Numbered from the stretch's first letter, positions 25,349 to 34,315 are shown. The stretch: 64,000 bases of DNA from an uncultured Lachnospiraceae bacterium (GCA_910579685.1 CAJTVN010000001.1:1-64000); one strand, 5' to 3'. The notes: generated by a model not told the origin, from the sequence alone. Program-made: numbers and translations.

Positions 25349-25378
25349 ACAGGCGGTGCATATGCACTGCCTGTTTTT
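25349..25378 (+). terminator. Rho-independent terminator after NUDIX gene
   Basis: A palindromic stem, ACAGGCGGTGCA with TGCACTGCCTGT (25349-25360, 25363-25374, one G-T pair), followed by five T residues. Confidence 0.85.
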
Positions 25379-25426
25379 CATATATTGAAAAGAGCGAAGG
25401 GCAAGAAGAGGGGAGCGGGAGGAGAA

Positions 25427-26032
25427 ATGCTTTATCAAAATAAAATCGGTGTTTACAGAATGTGGCTGTGTATTTTTGTTGCGGGAATTTTCCTTGGTAC
25501 AATTTTAATGAATCTGGGAGGCGGTCTGTTTCTTGGAGATGACGGAATATTCAGCATGGCGTCTCTGAACCGGATCCGGTATCTCAAGGTTGACGGCGCC
25601 AGTTTTTTTCCCTATGTGCTGAGGCAGCGGATCCGGCCTTTTTTGTTTCTGTTTCTGGTTTCCACCACAAGCTTTGGAATGGCTGCCGCATATATTCTGG
25701 TGGGATGGCAGGGAATTGCGGCTGGAATGCTGATAACGGCTGCAGTCATCCGGTTTGGCATCAAGGGAATGCTTCTGATTCTGGCAGGGATGTTTCCACA
25801 GTATCTTCTCCTGATTCCTGCATGTGTTATGATGCTCAGCTGGTGCTGTCAGAATTGCAGCCTTAAGTATTTTCCGGGGAAATCGTTGTGGCCTCTTTAT
25901 GGAAACCGCAGAAGACAGGCCCTGCATCAGGGAATGACCCTGGCCTGGATCTTGTGTGTGCTTGTAATTGCCTGTATATTGGAGTGTTATGTCAATCCGA
26001 TCTTGATGACAGATATAGTAAAAATTTTTTGA
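25427..26032 (+). CDS. spoIIM: Stage II sporulation protein M-like membrane protein
   Basis: 201 aa with about five membrane spans. The LRQRIRPFLFLFL and GMAAAYILVGWQGIAAGML segments and the final ILECYVNPI match SpoIIM. In Bacillus SpoIIM acts with SpoIID and SpoIIP in peptidoglycan remodelling during engulfment. ATG at 25427 follows GGGAGGAG. The next gene is xerD, the order also seen in Bacillus, which supports the call. Confidence 0.85.
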   Translation: MLYQNKIGVYRMWLCIFVAGIFLGTILMNLGGGLFLGDDGIFSMASLNRIRYLKVDGASFFPYVLRQRIRPFLFLFLVSTTSFGMAAAYILVGWQGIAAGMLITAAVIRFGIKGMLLILAGMFPQYLLLIPACVMMLSWCCQNCSLKYFPGKSLWPLYGNRRRQALHQGMTLAWILCVLVIACILECYVNPILMTDIVKIF

Positions 26033-26199
26033 AAAATTTTTTTGTATGATAATTTTTCTATATATAGTGGCAGTCTCCAGTAAGGCTTTCGATATCTTGT
26101 ATTTTGTCTGAAAAACATGACGAAAATACGAAATTACGATAATTAGTGAACTTGCATTTCTTTTCTCTTATGATTATACTTAATTGGGGAGGGAAAGAA

Positions 26200-27099
26200 A
26201 TGGTACAGGAAAGAATGGAGAATGAAATTAATTCATTCATGATATATTTACATAATGAAAAGAAATTTTCGGAAAATACGGAGCTGTCCTACCGGAGAGA
26301 TCTCTTGAAGGTACAGCATTTTATGGAGAATCAGGGAATAAGGGATGTCCGGAAAATCAGTGCGACAAATTTGAATTCTTATGTGCTGTATCTGGAAAAA
26401 TGTCATTTTTCTGCGGCGACGATTTCCAGAAATATCGCATCGCTCAAGGCGTTCTATCACTATATGTTTCGGGAAGGAATGGTGGGAGAGGATGTCTCGG
26501 AGAGGCTCAAGGCGCCAAGGATTGAGAAGAAGCTTCCGGAAATACTGACGACAGAGGAGGTGGTGCGTCTGCTGGAGCAGCCTTGTGGAAATACGCCAAA
26601 GGAAATCCGCGACAAAGCGATGCTGGAGCTTTTGTATGCTACAGGAATGCGTGTGAGCGAGTTGATTTCTCTCAGGGTTGGAGATATCAACCTGCCCATG
26701 GGATTTATCAAATGCCGGGATTCTGCAAAAGAGAGAGTGATTCCCTTTGGGAGCAAGGCCAAAAGTGCGCTGACGCATTATCTCAAAGAGGCCAGGGACG
26801 AGATGGTTAAGGTGCCGGATTCGGACTATCTGTTTGCAAACTGTTCCGGGCAGCCTATGAGCAGGCAGGGATTCTGGAAGCTGATCAAATCCTATGCGAA
26901 GAAAGCGGGAATTGAAACGGATATCACGCCACATACATTACGGCATTCCTTTGCGGCACATCTGGTGGAAAACGGAGCGGATTTAAGGAGCGTGCAGGAG
27001 ATGCTGGGACATTCGGATATTTCCACGACTCAGGTTTATGCGAACATGTGCCACAGTAAGATCAGGGAAGTATATGCCAAGGCTCATCCGAGGCATTAG
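26200..27099 (+). CDS. xerD: Tyrosine recombinase XerD
   Basis: 299 aa chromosome-dimer-resolution recombinase. A SAM-like N-terminal domain (about 10-90) and catalytic residues R (ATGMRVSEL), HxxR (HTLRHSFAAH), H (LGHSD) and Y (TQVYANM) are in order. GGGAGGGAAAG precedes ATG 26200; the longer frame from 26146 has no family sequence. Its length and position after spoIIM favour host XerD over a mobile integrase. Confidence 0.93.
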   Translation: MVQERMENEINSFMIYLHNEKKFSENTELSYRRDLLKVQHFMENQGIRDVRKISATNLNSYVLYLEKCHFSAATISRNIASLKAFYHYMFREGMVGEDVSERLKAPRIEKKLPEILTTEEVVRLLEQPCGNTPKEIRDKAMLELLYATGMRVSELISLRVGDINLPMGFIKCRDSAKERVIPFGSKAKSALTHYLKEARDEMVKVPDSDYLFANCSGQPMSRQGFWKLIKSYAKKAGIETDITPHTLRHSFAAHLVENGADLRSVQEMLGHSDISTTQVYANMCHSKIREVYAKAHPRH

Positions 27100-27145
27100 A
27101 GCTTTTGGAATACGTCTAAAACCCTGAATATGTTTGAAACAGAAA

Positions 27146-27175
27146 GAAGCGCCGGGTGAACCGGCGCTTCTTTTT
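27146..27175 (+). terminator. Rho-independent terminator after xerD
   Basis: A 10-bp GC-rich stem (27146-27155 with 27161-27170), GTGAA loop and five T residues. Confidence 0.92.
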
Positions 27176-27206
27176 CTTTCATAGGAAATTGCGTCCTATG
27201 AAAGAA
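27174..27206. repeat. Hairpin sharing end sequence with the MITE-like repeat
   Basis: A 13-bp inverted repeat with loop AATTGCG. Its left half plus loop, CATAGGAAATTGCG (27180-27193), matches the 57842 element end at 13 of 14 positions, and TCCTATG (27194-27200) resembles the opposite tip. It looks like an element reduced to its two tips. Confidence 0.5.
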
Positions 27207-27210
27207 AAAT

Positions 27211-27268
27211 GATCCGCGAGGATCGCACTGCGGCGGGAGGGATGATGTCGCTGAAGCGACCCGCCGCA
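27211..27268. other. Clustered stem-loops between xerD and aroF
   Basis: GATC...GATC (27211-27224) is followed by a 9-bp stem TGCGGCGGG/CCCGCCGCA (27229-27237 with 27260-27268) that encloses a GTCGC/GCGAC hairpin. Neither has a T tract. Confidence 0.5.
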
Positions 27269-27274
27269 GGCGAA

Positions 27275-27300
27275 GAATCCTGCAAAGCAGGATTCTTTTT
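27275..27300 (+). terminator. Second terminator-like hairpin, plus strand
   Basis: A 9-bp stem (27275-27283 with 27287-27295), AAA loop and five T residues on the plus strand. It abuts the stop codon of the convergent aroF gene. It would stop readthrough from xerD entering aroF antisense. Confidence 0.75.
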
Positions 27301-28328
27301 CATTCATAATCCGCAATATCATAAATCAGCCGTTCAGAGGCTTCCCAGCCAAGACAGGCATCCGTGATGGATTTTCCATACACGCCGTCGCCCACTTTCT
27401 GGCTGCCCTCCACAATATAGCTTTCAATCATGACGCCTTTTACCAGGTTGTGAATATCCGGGCTCAATTTCCGGCTGTGCATGACCTCCTTGACGATACG
27501 CACCTGCTGGTCATACTGCTTGGCGGAATTGCTGTGGTTGGCGTCGATCACGGTGCTGGGATTTTTCAGATCCCGTTCATTGTACAGATTGAGCAGAAGA
27601 TTCAGATCCTCATAGTGGTAGTTAGGCAGGTTCTGTCCATGCTTATTGGTTGCGCCCCGAAGGACGGTGTGGGCCAGCTCGTTGCCGTTTGTCTGAACCT
27701 CCCAGCCACGGTAAATAAAGGAATGGGGACGCTGAGCGGCGTATACGGAATTGAGCATGACGGTGAGATCGCCGCTTGTGGGATTTTTCATGCCGGCGGG
27801 AACGTCAAATCCGCTGACGGTCATTCGGTGGTGCTGGTCTTCCACAGAGCGGGCGCCGATCGCCACATAGGAGAGAATATCGGAAACATAGCGCCAGTTT
27901 TCAGGGTAAAGCATCTCATCGGCAGCGGTAAGCCCGGAAACTTCAATGGCCCGAATCAGCATTTTTCGCATGGCGATCAGCCCACCCAGAAGATCCGGTT
28001 TCTTTTCGGGATCGGGCTGATGGGCGATTCCCTTGTAGCCTTCCCCGGTTGTTCTGGGCTTGTTGGTATAGATCCGTGGGATAAGGATGAGCTTATCCTT
28101 TACCTTTTCGCTTACTCTGGCAAGACGGGTTACATAATCGCAGACCGCATCCTCGTTGTCAGCGGAGCAGGGGCCTATGATCACGAGGAATTTGCTGCTC
28201 TTGCCGGTGATTACGTCGCGGATCTGCCGGTCTCTTTCCTCTTTCAGGCGGACGAGATGATCCGGCATGGGAAGCTGTTCCTTGATCTCGCTGGGAGTGG
28301 GAAGCTTTTTTATAAATTCAAACGACAT
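27300..28328 (-). CDS. aroF: 3-deoxy-7-phosphoheptulonate synthase (DAHP synthase)
   Basis: 342 aa. First enzyme of the shikimate pathway, condensing phosphoenolpyruvate and erythrose 4-phosphate. The class I AroFGH type is shown by VIIGPCSADNEDA, IPRIYTNKPRTT, ARSVEDQHHR and DANHSNSAKQYDQQ. Start 28328 is preferred because GGAGG lies 8 nt upstream; ATG 28343 would include that site. Promoter is at 28394-28422 on the same strand. No leader or riboswitch is seen. Confidence 0.96.
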   Translation of the reverse strand: MSFEFIKKLPTPSEIKEQLPMPDHLVRLKEERDRQIRDVITGKSSKFLVIIGPCSADNEDAVCDYVTRLARVSEKVKDKLILIPRIYTNKPRTTGEGYKGIAHQPDPEKKPDLLGGLIAMRKMLIRAIEVSGLTAADEMLYPENWRYVSDILSYVAIGARSVEDQHHRMTVSGFDVPAGMKNPTSGDLTVMLNSVYAAQRPHSFIYRGWEVQTNGNELAHTVLRGATNKHGQNLPNYHYEDLNLLLNLYNERDLKNPSTVIDANHSNSAKQYDQQVRIVKEVMHSRKLSPDIHNLVKGVMIESYIVEGSQKVGDGVYGKSITDACLGWEASERLIYDIADYE

Positions 28329-28393
28329 ATTTTTATCCTCCATTCTGAGCCGGCGCCGGACAAAAGCATTTTGACCGGCCGCCAGCCTTGTAC

Positions 28394-28422
28394 ATTATAA
28401 TATAGAAAAAAGCAAAGCGCAA
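28394..28422 (-). promoter_or_regulatory. Promoter for aroF (minus strand)
   Basis: On the minus strand TTGCGC (28417-28422), 17-bp spacer, TATAAT (28394-28399), 66 bp upstream of the aroF start. A plus-strand promoter for hisS (TTGACC 28371, TATAAT 28396, 19-bp spacer) overlaps it, so the two genes may share this AT-rich segment. Confidence 0.6.
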
Positions 28423-28519
28423 GGATAAAAAGAGGGTGCAAGGCTTGCAATCGTCCTGGAAAGAGTGTAAAATTGCGACAGTGGAAGCAAACGATGATAA
28501 AAAGGCGAGGAGTGAAAAA

Positions 28520-29779
28520 ATGGCATTGAGTAAAAAGCCGGTTACCGGCATGAAGGATATCCTTCCGGAAGAGATGGCCATCCGGGATTATGTGATAGGA
28601 GTGATCCGGGAAACCTATGGGAAGTTCGGCTTTACCTCTATAGAGACCCCCAGCGTGGAGAGTATTGAAAACCTGAGCAGCAAGCAGGGAGGGGAAAACG
28701 AAAAGCTGATCTTTAAGATTTTGAAGAGGGGTGAGAAACTGAATCTGGAGACGGCCCAAGAAGAGAGAGATCTGGTGGACGGGGGGCTTCGCTATGATCT
28801 CACAGTCCCGCTTGTGCGTTTCTATTCCAATCATGCAAATGAACTGCCTTCTCCATTCAAGGCGCTGCAGATGGGGAATGTGTGGAGAGCCGACCGGCCC
28901 CAGAGAGGACGTTACAGACAGTTTATGCAGTGTGATATCGATATCCTTGGTGAACCCTCCAATCTGGCGGAGATCGAGCTGATTCTGGCTACCACGACAA
29001 CGCTTGGAAAGCTTGGTTTTCGGAATTTCCAGATCAGGATTAACGACAGAAGGATCTTAAAGGCCATGGCGGCCTACAGCGGATTTTTGCAGGAGTCCTA
29101 TGACAGTGTGTTTATCACGCTTGACAAGATGGACAAGATCGGGCCGGAAGGCGTGAAACAGGAGCTGATCCAGAGCGGTTTCCAAAGCGGGAGTGCGGAG
29201 AAATACATGGAGCTTTTTCAGAGAATGGAACAGGCGGATGACAGTCTGGCCGTCTTGACCGGGGAGCTCGGAGACTTCCTGGATCCGGAGGTGGGCGATA
29301 ACCTTCGGGAAATCATGGACAGCGTGGGCGCTACCAAGGATTCCTGTTTTGAACTGGTGTTTGATCCCGCGCTTGTACGGGGAATGTCCTACTATACGGG
29401 AACGATTTTTGAAATTGCCATGCCGGAGTTTGGAGGAAGCTGCGGAGGCGGCGGAAGATATGACGAGATGGTCGGACGCTTCACCGGAAACAACGTGCCT
29501 GCCTGCGGATTTTCCATCGGATTTGAGCGAATTATCCTGCTGCTTATGGAGAGCGGTTTTCAGGTGCCGAACCAGTCTGAGAAAACGGCTTACCTGATTG
29601 AGAAGGGGATTTCGGGGCAGGAGCTCTGCAAGGTGATCGCCATGGCGCAGGAGGAGAGAACAAAGGGGGGCCAGGTTCTTGTGGCCCGCATGAATAAGAA
29701 CAAGAAGTTTCAAAAGGAGCAGCTTGCCCGGCAGGGCTATGCGCAGATCAGAGAGTTTTACAAAAATCCTCTGAAATAA
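28520..29779 (+). CDS. hisS: Histidyl-tRNA synthetase
   Basis: 419 aa class II aminoacyl-tRNA synthetase. Motifs: LRYDLTVPLVRF, motif 2 region GRYRQFMQCDIDILG, RGMSYYTGTIFEIA (histidine loop) and motif 3 CGFSIGFERI. ATG at 28520 has GAGGAG upstream; the longer frame from 28436 is not supported. The intact histidine-binding motifs argue against HisZ. The anticodon-binding domain is in the last 80 residues. Confidence 0.93.
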   Translation: MALSKKPVTGMKDILPEEMAIRDYVIGVIRETYGKFGFTSIETPSVESIENLSSKQGGENEKLIFKILKRGEKLNLETAQEERDLVDGGLRYDLTVPLVRFYSNHANELPSPFKALQMGNVWRADRPQRGRYRQFMQCDIDILGEPSNLAEIELILATTTTLGKLGFRNFQIRINDRRILKAMAAYSGFLQESYDSVFITLDKMDKIGPEGVKQELIQSGFQSGSAEKYMELFQRMEQADDSLAVLTGELGDFLDPEVGDNLREIMDSVGATKDSCFELVFDPALVRGMSYYTGTIFEIAMPEFGGSCGGGGRYDEMVGRFTGNNVPACGFSIGFERIILLLMESGFQVPNQSEKTAYLIEKGISGQELCKVIAMAQEERTKGGQVLVARMNKNKKFQKEQLARQGYAQIREFYKNPLK

Positions 29780-29786
29780 GCGGCGT

Positions 29787-30458
29787 ATGATTACCGTATA
29801 TTATGGAAGGGTTCCCGCCGAAATTGACGGGGATGCCTGGAAATTCTGTTTGGAGAAAATAGAGGCAGGGCGCAGGGAGAGGCTGGAGCGCACGCAAAGC
29901 AGGGTTCAGAGGCTGCGAAGCCTTGCGGCAGGCTGTCTTTTGCATGATGCGCTCTGCCGGGAGCTTGGGCTTTTGCCAAAAGAGAAGGGGGCTTTTTCCA
30001 TCGGATACAGAGAGGGGGGAAAGCCCTTTCTGCGGGAGGGGGAAGGGCTTTTCTTCAATCTGTCCCATTCCGGGGATTATGTCTGCTGTGCGGTGGGCAG
30101 GGAAGAGACGGGTGTGGATATTCAGGTGCACACAAAGGTGCGGCAGTCGCTTCCGGAACGGTTTTTCACGCAGGAGGATAACCGAAGGCTGAAAGAGGCC
30201 GGGACGGAGAGAGAGGCCCTGTTTTTCCGGATGTGGAGCATCAAGGAGAGTTATCTCAAACTTACCGGAAAGGGCATTTGGGCAGGCCTTTCCTCCTTTG
30301 AAATCCAGTGGGAGGAAAGGGTGATCAGGGAAAACGGGAAGAGAGAGGCAATGTTTGCGGAGAACCTCTCTCTTCCCGGCTGCAGCCTTTGCGCCTGTTT
30401 CCGGGGGTCCGGACAGACAGTGCGCTGGAAGGAATCAGGCGGTATATTTGGCGATTAG
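29787..30458 (+). CDS. 4'-phosphopantetheinyl transferase (Sfp type)
   Basis: 223 aa. Transfers phosphopantetheine from CoA to carrier proteins. The Mg2+/CoA motifs are clear: FNLSHSGDYV, GVDIQ and RMWSIKESYLKLTGKG. Starts 7 nt after hisS, so cotranscribed. Its 3' end overlaps the convergent siroheme reductase gene by 24 bp. Length suggests the Sfp type, which acts on peptidyl or acyl carrier proteins; no NRPS or PKS is in the window. Confidence 0.9.
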   Translation: MITVYYGRVPAEIDGDAWKFCLEKIEAGRRERLERTQSRVQRLRSLAAGCLLHDALCRELGLLPKEKGAFSIGYREGGKPFLREGEGLFFNLSHSGDYVCCAVGREETGVDIQVHTKVRQSLPERFFTQEDNRRLKEAGTEREALFFRMWSIKESYLKLTGKGIWAGLSSFEIQWEERVIRENGKREAMFAENLSLPGCSLCACFRGSGQTVRWKESGGIFGD

Positions 30459-31976
30459 CCCGCTAAGGCTGCGGTGATGGTTCAGAATCCATTTATCGTA
30501 GGTGGTGTTTTCGGAAGCGACCAGACGTCCAAGTTCAATGAGAAAATCCGGGATATCCGAAGCGGCCATGAGCTTTCCTGTCTCTGCAAGGATTTCCCGT
30601 CCCTGGTAGGGACAGCCGCCCTCAAAAATGGCGAAGGCGGGCCTTGGCCCCTCCGGCGTCTGTTTGACGCCTCCCCGGAAGCCGATTTCGCCGATCTGAT
30701 GCGTTCCGCAGGAGGAGGGGCAGCCCGAAATATGAATCCGCGGCAGCGTGCCGTCCGGGAAGTTTTCCTTACGGACAGCCTCTATGCAGGCGTCAAGCAG
30801 GGCCTTCGAGTCGCCGATTCCAACCTGACAAACGCTGGCCCCGACGCAGGCCACGGAGGTTTCAAAGAGGGTACTGGCTCCGTCCTTTGTCTCTTCCAGA
30901 AGATCCTGCGCTTCTTGCGCATTACAGTTGATGAGATACATTCCCTCCTGGGGAGTGAGCCGGATCTCCACGGCATCCATGGATTGAATGAGCTGATACA
31001 GTTTTTTTGCTTTCTGACAGGAGAGGGATCCGCCGGGAGGCTGATAAAACACGCTGTACAGCTCTTCCTGTTTCTGGGGAAGAAGTCTGGGATCAAAGGG
31101 GGCTTTTCCTGTTCCCCGCTTTTTGACCGGCGTTTCCTCAATCTTAAGGGAGAGCTGCTCTGTTTCATAGATCTTGTCTAACGCTTTCTGATAAGCCTCT
31201 GTCAAGCCTTCCGCTCCGAGGGTTTCCTGGAGAAATCTGGTTCTTGCTTTGCCCCGGTTTTCGAAATTCCCATAGGATACAAAGACCTCAACCATGGCTT
31301 TTATATAGTAGAGAATATCCTCCGGTGCGGCATTTTGGGCCACGCATATGCCGGGCAGGGGTCTCACGCCAAGGCCGCCCGCTGCGTATACGTCAAAGGT
31401 CCGGTCTGGTTTTGCCACAAATCCCAGATCGCGGAAGGTGGCATGGGTTTCGTTTTCCGGGGAGTTTGAAAAGCAGACCTTGAGCTTGCGCGGAAATTTT
31501 ACGGCCTTGATAAAATGCATCAGATATTCCCCTGCCGCCTCTGCAAAGGGCATGACGTCAAAAATTTCGTCCTGTCTTACTCCGGATAAGGGGGTGGCCA
31601 TTACGTTGCGGGGGAAATCTCCTCCGCCTCCTCTGGAAATCATACCCGCTCTCCAGGCTTCCGCCATCAAAGAACACAGGATGGAGGGCGGCAGGTCATG
31701 AAGCTGAAGAGACTGACAGGTGGTGATTTTTAAGTGTTTGATCTGATATTTCTCGCAGCTGTCTATCACGAATCCGAGGCGCTCTCTGGTGAGTCTGCCG
31801 CCTGCCATGCGAAGCCGCAGCATATGGGTTTTGCCGCCCCGCTGGGCATAGCTTCCAAAGCCTCCGGAGAAGCCCTTGTACTGGGCCGTGGTGATTTCGC
31901 CGTTATGAAATTGCCGTGTTTTTTGCCGGAATTCCTCCAGGTCGGGAAGAAATTCCGTGAGAAAATCCTTTGCCAT
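30435..31976 (-). CDS. Siroheme nitrite/sulfite reductase
   Basis: 513 aa. Both ferredoxin-like half domains are present, with the siroheme/4Fe-4S cysteines in CVGASVC (Cx5C) and GCPSSCG (Cx3C), near residues 380 and 420. Substrate-binding basic residues are in the MLRLRMAGG region. AAGGAGG is 7 nt upstream of the start. Ferredoxin-dependent reductases of this family reduce sulfite to sulfide or nitrite to ammonia; sequence alone does not settle which. No partner reductase gene is adjacent. Confidence 0.88.
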   Translation of the reverse strand: MAKDFLTEFLPDLEEFRQKTRQFHNGEITTAQYKGFSGGFGSYAQRGGKTHMLRLRMAGGRLTRERLGFVIDSCEKYQIKHLKITTCQSLQLHDLPPSILCSLMAEAWRAGMISRGGGGDFPRNVMATPLSGVRQDEIFDVMPFAEAAGEYLMHFIKAVKFPRKLKVCFSNSPENETHATFRDLGFVAKPDRTFDVYAAGGLGVRPLPGICVAQNAAPEDILYYIKAMVEVFVSYGNFENRGKARTRFLQETLGAEGLTEAYQKALDKIYETEQLSLKIEETPVKKRGTGKAPFDPRLLPQKQEELYSVFYQPPGGSLSCQKAKKLYQLIQSMDAVEIRLTPQEGMYLINCNAQEAQDLLEETKDGASTLFETSVACVGASVCQVGIGDSKALLDACIEAVRKENFPDGTLPRIHISGCPSSCGTHQIGEIGFRGGVKQTPEGPRPAFAIFEGGCPYQGREILAETGKLMAASDIPDFLIELGRLVASENTTYDKWILNHHRSLSGLIAKYTA

Positions 31977-32340
31977 AGTGTGCCTCCTTTGCGGTTCTGA
32001 GATAAGCGATAAGGATTAGTTTGCCCGCACAGGGACAAAAAATGTGCGGCGTTAGTTACTATTCACGGCATGGAAGCCAGTGCGCATTCCTGATCCGTGA
32101 AAAGTAACCGGTGTTACGATTTGCGGCATGGAAGCCGCAGTAAAAACTTTCCGGAAGGTCTTGTATGTGATAAAATGAAGAAGTCAAAGAAGGCGCACTA
32201 TGAAAAAGTGCCGGGGGAAGGGATGATAACGGATTCCTGCCATAGACGCAACGGTGAGAGAGGAAATGAAATATCTGGGGCTGCAGCAGTGAGAATTTGA
32301 ACAGTCACGTCTCCAACCCCTCTTTCTCTTTCCTATGGAG
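31977..32340. other. Intergenic region with three inverted repeats
   Basis: No convincing gene. Stems: CCGCACA/TGTGCGG (32025-32031 with 32043-32049); a 14-bp imperfect repeat (32055-32068 with 32095-32108, 13 of 14 paired); TGCGGC/GCCGCA (32122-32127 with 32134-32139). CGGCATGGAAGCC occurs twice (about 32066 and 32125). A 67-codon frame at 32097-32300 has no family likeness or strong ribosome site. Confidence 0.55.
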
Positions 32341-32745
32341 CTACTGTACCAGGAAGCCTCTGGATTTCAGATATTCCTCCACCTCGCGGATATCGTCCGT
32401 GTGCAGAATCAGAACGGGCTTTCCGGTATCCCGGTTAAAGCAAAGATAGATGTAGTCCACGCTGATATTGCCGTCGGAAAGGCTGATCAGCAGGCGGTTC
32501 AGACTTCCGATTTCATCCTCCATTTCCACGCCGAGAATATCGTTGGAGCGGCACAGATAGCCGTTGGCGGACAAAGCGCGTAAAGCCTTTTCCGTGTCGG
32601 AGACGATCATGCGCACGATACCGTATTCTGCACTGTCGTTGGTGATGGAACCGAGGATATTGATGTTTTCCTCCTGAAGAATTCCGGTTATGGACTGGAA
32701 GGTCCCTCGTTTGTTTTCCGCAAAGATTGATACCTGTTTTAACAT
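32341..32745 (-). CDS. Tandem ACT-domain regulatory protein
   Basis: 134 aa made of two ACT domains (about 1-70 and 71-134). The first has QVSIFAENKRGTFQSITGIL, the usual ligand-edge pattern with the glycine at the first turn. Stand-alone ACT proteins bind amino acids and often modulate enzymes. The ribosome site AGGTG is 7 nt upstream. No amino-acid biosynthetic enzyme is adjacent, so its partner is unknown. Confidence 0.85.
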   Translation of the reverse strand: MLKQVSIFAENKRGTFQSITGILQEENINILGSITNDSAEYGIVRMIVSDTEKALRALSANGYLCRSNDILGVEMEDEIGSLNRLLISLSDGNISVDYIYLCFNRDTGKPVLILHTDDIREVEEYLKSRGFLVQ

Positions 32746-32922
32746 TTGTTTTCACCTCACATATTTTCTCAATACAATCCTTTACTATACTAACACATGA
32801 CAGGGGTTTTTTCAATTTATCAGAAACAGCGCAGATATATTTGTTAATAATTTATAAATCCGTTGAGAAATCTGCCAATATAGAATATAATTATTTTTGA
32901 AAGAAGCTAGATTGCAAAAGAG

Positions 32923-32951
32923 TTGACATGTAAGAGGATATATGTTATAGT
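32923..32951 (+). promoter_or_regulatory. Strong sigma-A promoter for rnhA and two-component operon
   Basis: Perfect TTGACA (32923-32928), 17-bp spacer, TATAGT (32946-32951), 21 bp before the start codon with GGAGGA between. The leader would be only about 15 nt. Confidence 0.85.
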
Positions 32952-32972
32952 GCACTACTCTGGAGGAAGATA

Positions 32973-33638
32973 ATGGCCAAGAAAAAGATATATGCTGTAA
33001 AAAAGGGAAGAGTGACTGGTATTTTTACAAGCTGGGATGAATGCAGAGATGCGGTTGAAGAGTATCCGGGGGCAGAATATAAAAGTTTTTTTACAGAGGA
33101 AGACGCAAATGCCTATTTGCTCGGGATAGAGAAGGGTGAGATGAATATTTTATCCGAAAAAATGGAAGAATGTTTAACCGGTCAGATAATTGCGTACGTG
33201 GATGGCAGTTTTGATGAGAAAATCGGCAGATATGCTTTCGGATGCGTAATGATTATGCCAAACGGCGAGATTGTTCGGGAATCCGGCAATGGAGATAATC
33301 CGGATTCCCTCGCATTACGCAATGTAACGGGGGAAATGCTCGGAGCAATGTACGCCGTAAAATGGAGTGAGAAGAATGGATATTCCGGAATAAAGATATG
33401 CTATGATTATTTAGGCATAGAGAAATGGGCTCTCGGCGAATGGAAAGCCAAAAATGCTCTGACACAGAAATATGCGGAGTTTATGAGAGAAAATAGCAAA
33501 AAACTCAATATTTCATTTCAGAAAATTGCCGCTCATACAGGGAACAAGTATAATGAGGAAGCGGATAAATTAGCCAAGGCGGCGTTGACGGAGGGAAAAG
33601 GAATTCCCAAAATAACCAAAAGACTTACACAAGATTAG
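32973..33638 (+). CDS. rnhA: Ribonuclease H1 with N-terminal hybrid-binding domain
   Basis: 221 aa. The N-terminal 50 residues form the viroplasmin-like RNA:DNA hybrid-binding domain (YAVKKGRVTGIFTSWDEC; YKSFFTEEDANAYL). The catalytic DEDD set is present: D in YVDGSF, E in TGEMLGAM, D in CYDYLGIE, D in NEEADKLAK. It removes RNA from RNA:DNA hybrids. The base composition is more AT-rich than the following genes. A response regulator starts 8 nt after it. Confidence 0.94.
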   Translation: MAKKKIYAVKKGRVTGIFTSWDECRDAVEEYPGAEYKSFFTEEDANAYLLGIEKGEMNILSEKMEECLTGQIIAYVDGSFDEKIGRYAFGCVMIMPNGEIVRESGNGDNPDSLALRNVTGEMLGAMYAVKWSEKNGYSGIKICYDYLGIEKWALGEWKAKNALTQKYAEFMRENSKKLNISFQKIAAHTGNKYNEEADKLAKAALTEGKGIPKITKRLTQD

Positions 33639-33646
33639 GAGACATT

Positions 33647-34315
33647 ATGGCGAATATTCTGATTGTGGAGGACGAAAAGGCCATGCAGGACATCCTTGCG
33701 GAGTATATGAGAAGGGGCGGCCACACCTGCGTTACGGCTGACGACGGAGTGGACGCCCTTGTCCTGCTGAAAGGCAGCCCGATGGATCTGATGATCCTGG
33801 ATGTGATGATGCCGCATCTGGACGGCTTCTCGGTCTGCAGGATGGCGCGGGAGATGAGCAATATGCCCATTATCATGCTGACGGCAAAGAGTGCGGAGGA
33901 GGACAAGTTAAAGGGCTACGATTACGGTGCGGACGACTACGTGACAAAGCCGTTCAGCCCCAGGGTGCTGCTGGCAAAGGCAAACGCCCTTCTGCGAAGA
34001 ACCGCAGCGGCGGACGCAGGGGCGGTCAGTGCCGGGAAAATCCTTCTCCAGCCCAATTTTCGCAAGGTCTTTATCGACGGACAAGAGATTGCGCTGACCC
34101 ACAAGGAATATGAACTGCTCGCACTGCTCATGGCGAATCCGGGACGGATTTTCAGCCGGGAACAGCTTCTCAACCGCATCTGGGGCTATGACTTTGAGGG
34201 AACCTCCCGTACCGTGGACACTCATATCAAGACTCTTCGGCAGAAGCTGGGAGGCGAAAGCAGGCATATTGTCACGCTGATCCGCTCCGGTTATAAATTT
34301 GAGGCGGCAATATGA
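33647..34315 (+). CDS. OmpR-family response regulator
   Basis: 222 aa. Receiver domain (1-120) with the acidic pair in VEDEK, phospho-acceptor Asp52 (MILDVMMP), the Thr in MLTAKS and Lys in VTKPF. A C-terminal winged helix (about 130-222) has RTVDTHIKTLRQKLGG. AGGAG lies 5-8 nt upstream, inside the rnhA end. It overlaps the kinase gene by 4 nt (ATGA), so both proteins are made in step. The signal is unknown. Confidence 0.95.
   Translation: MANILIVEDEKAMQDILAEYMRRGGHTCVTADDGVDALVLLKGSPMDLMILDVMMPHLDGFSVCRMAREMSNMPIIMLTAKSAEEDKLKGYDYGADDYVTKPFSPRVLLAKANALLRRTAAADAGAVSAGKILLQPNFRKVFIDGQEIALTHKEYELLALLMANPGRIFSREQLLNRIWGYDFEGTSRTVDTHIKTLRQKLGGESRHIVTLIRSGYKFEAAI

Noticed and set aside
32097..32300. 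67-codon plus-strand frame in the repeat-rich gap
   Set aside because: Starts within inverted repeats, has no good ribosome site and no recognisable domain.
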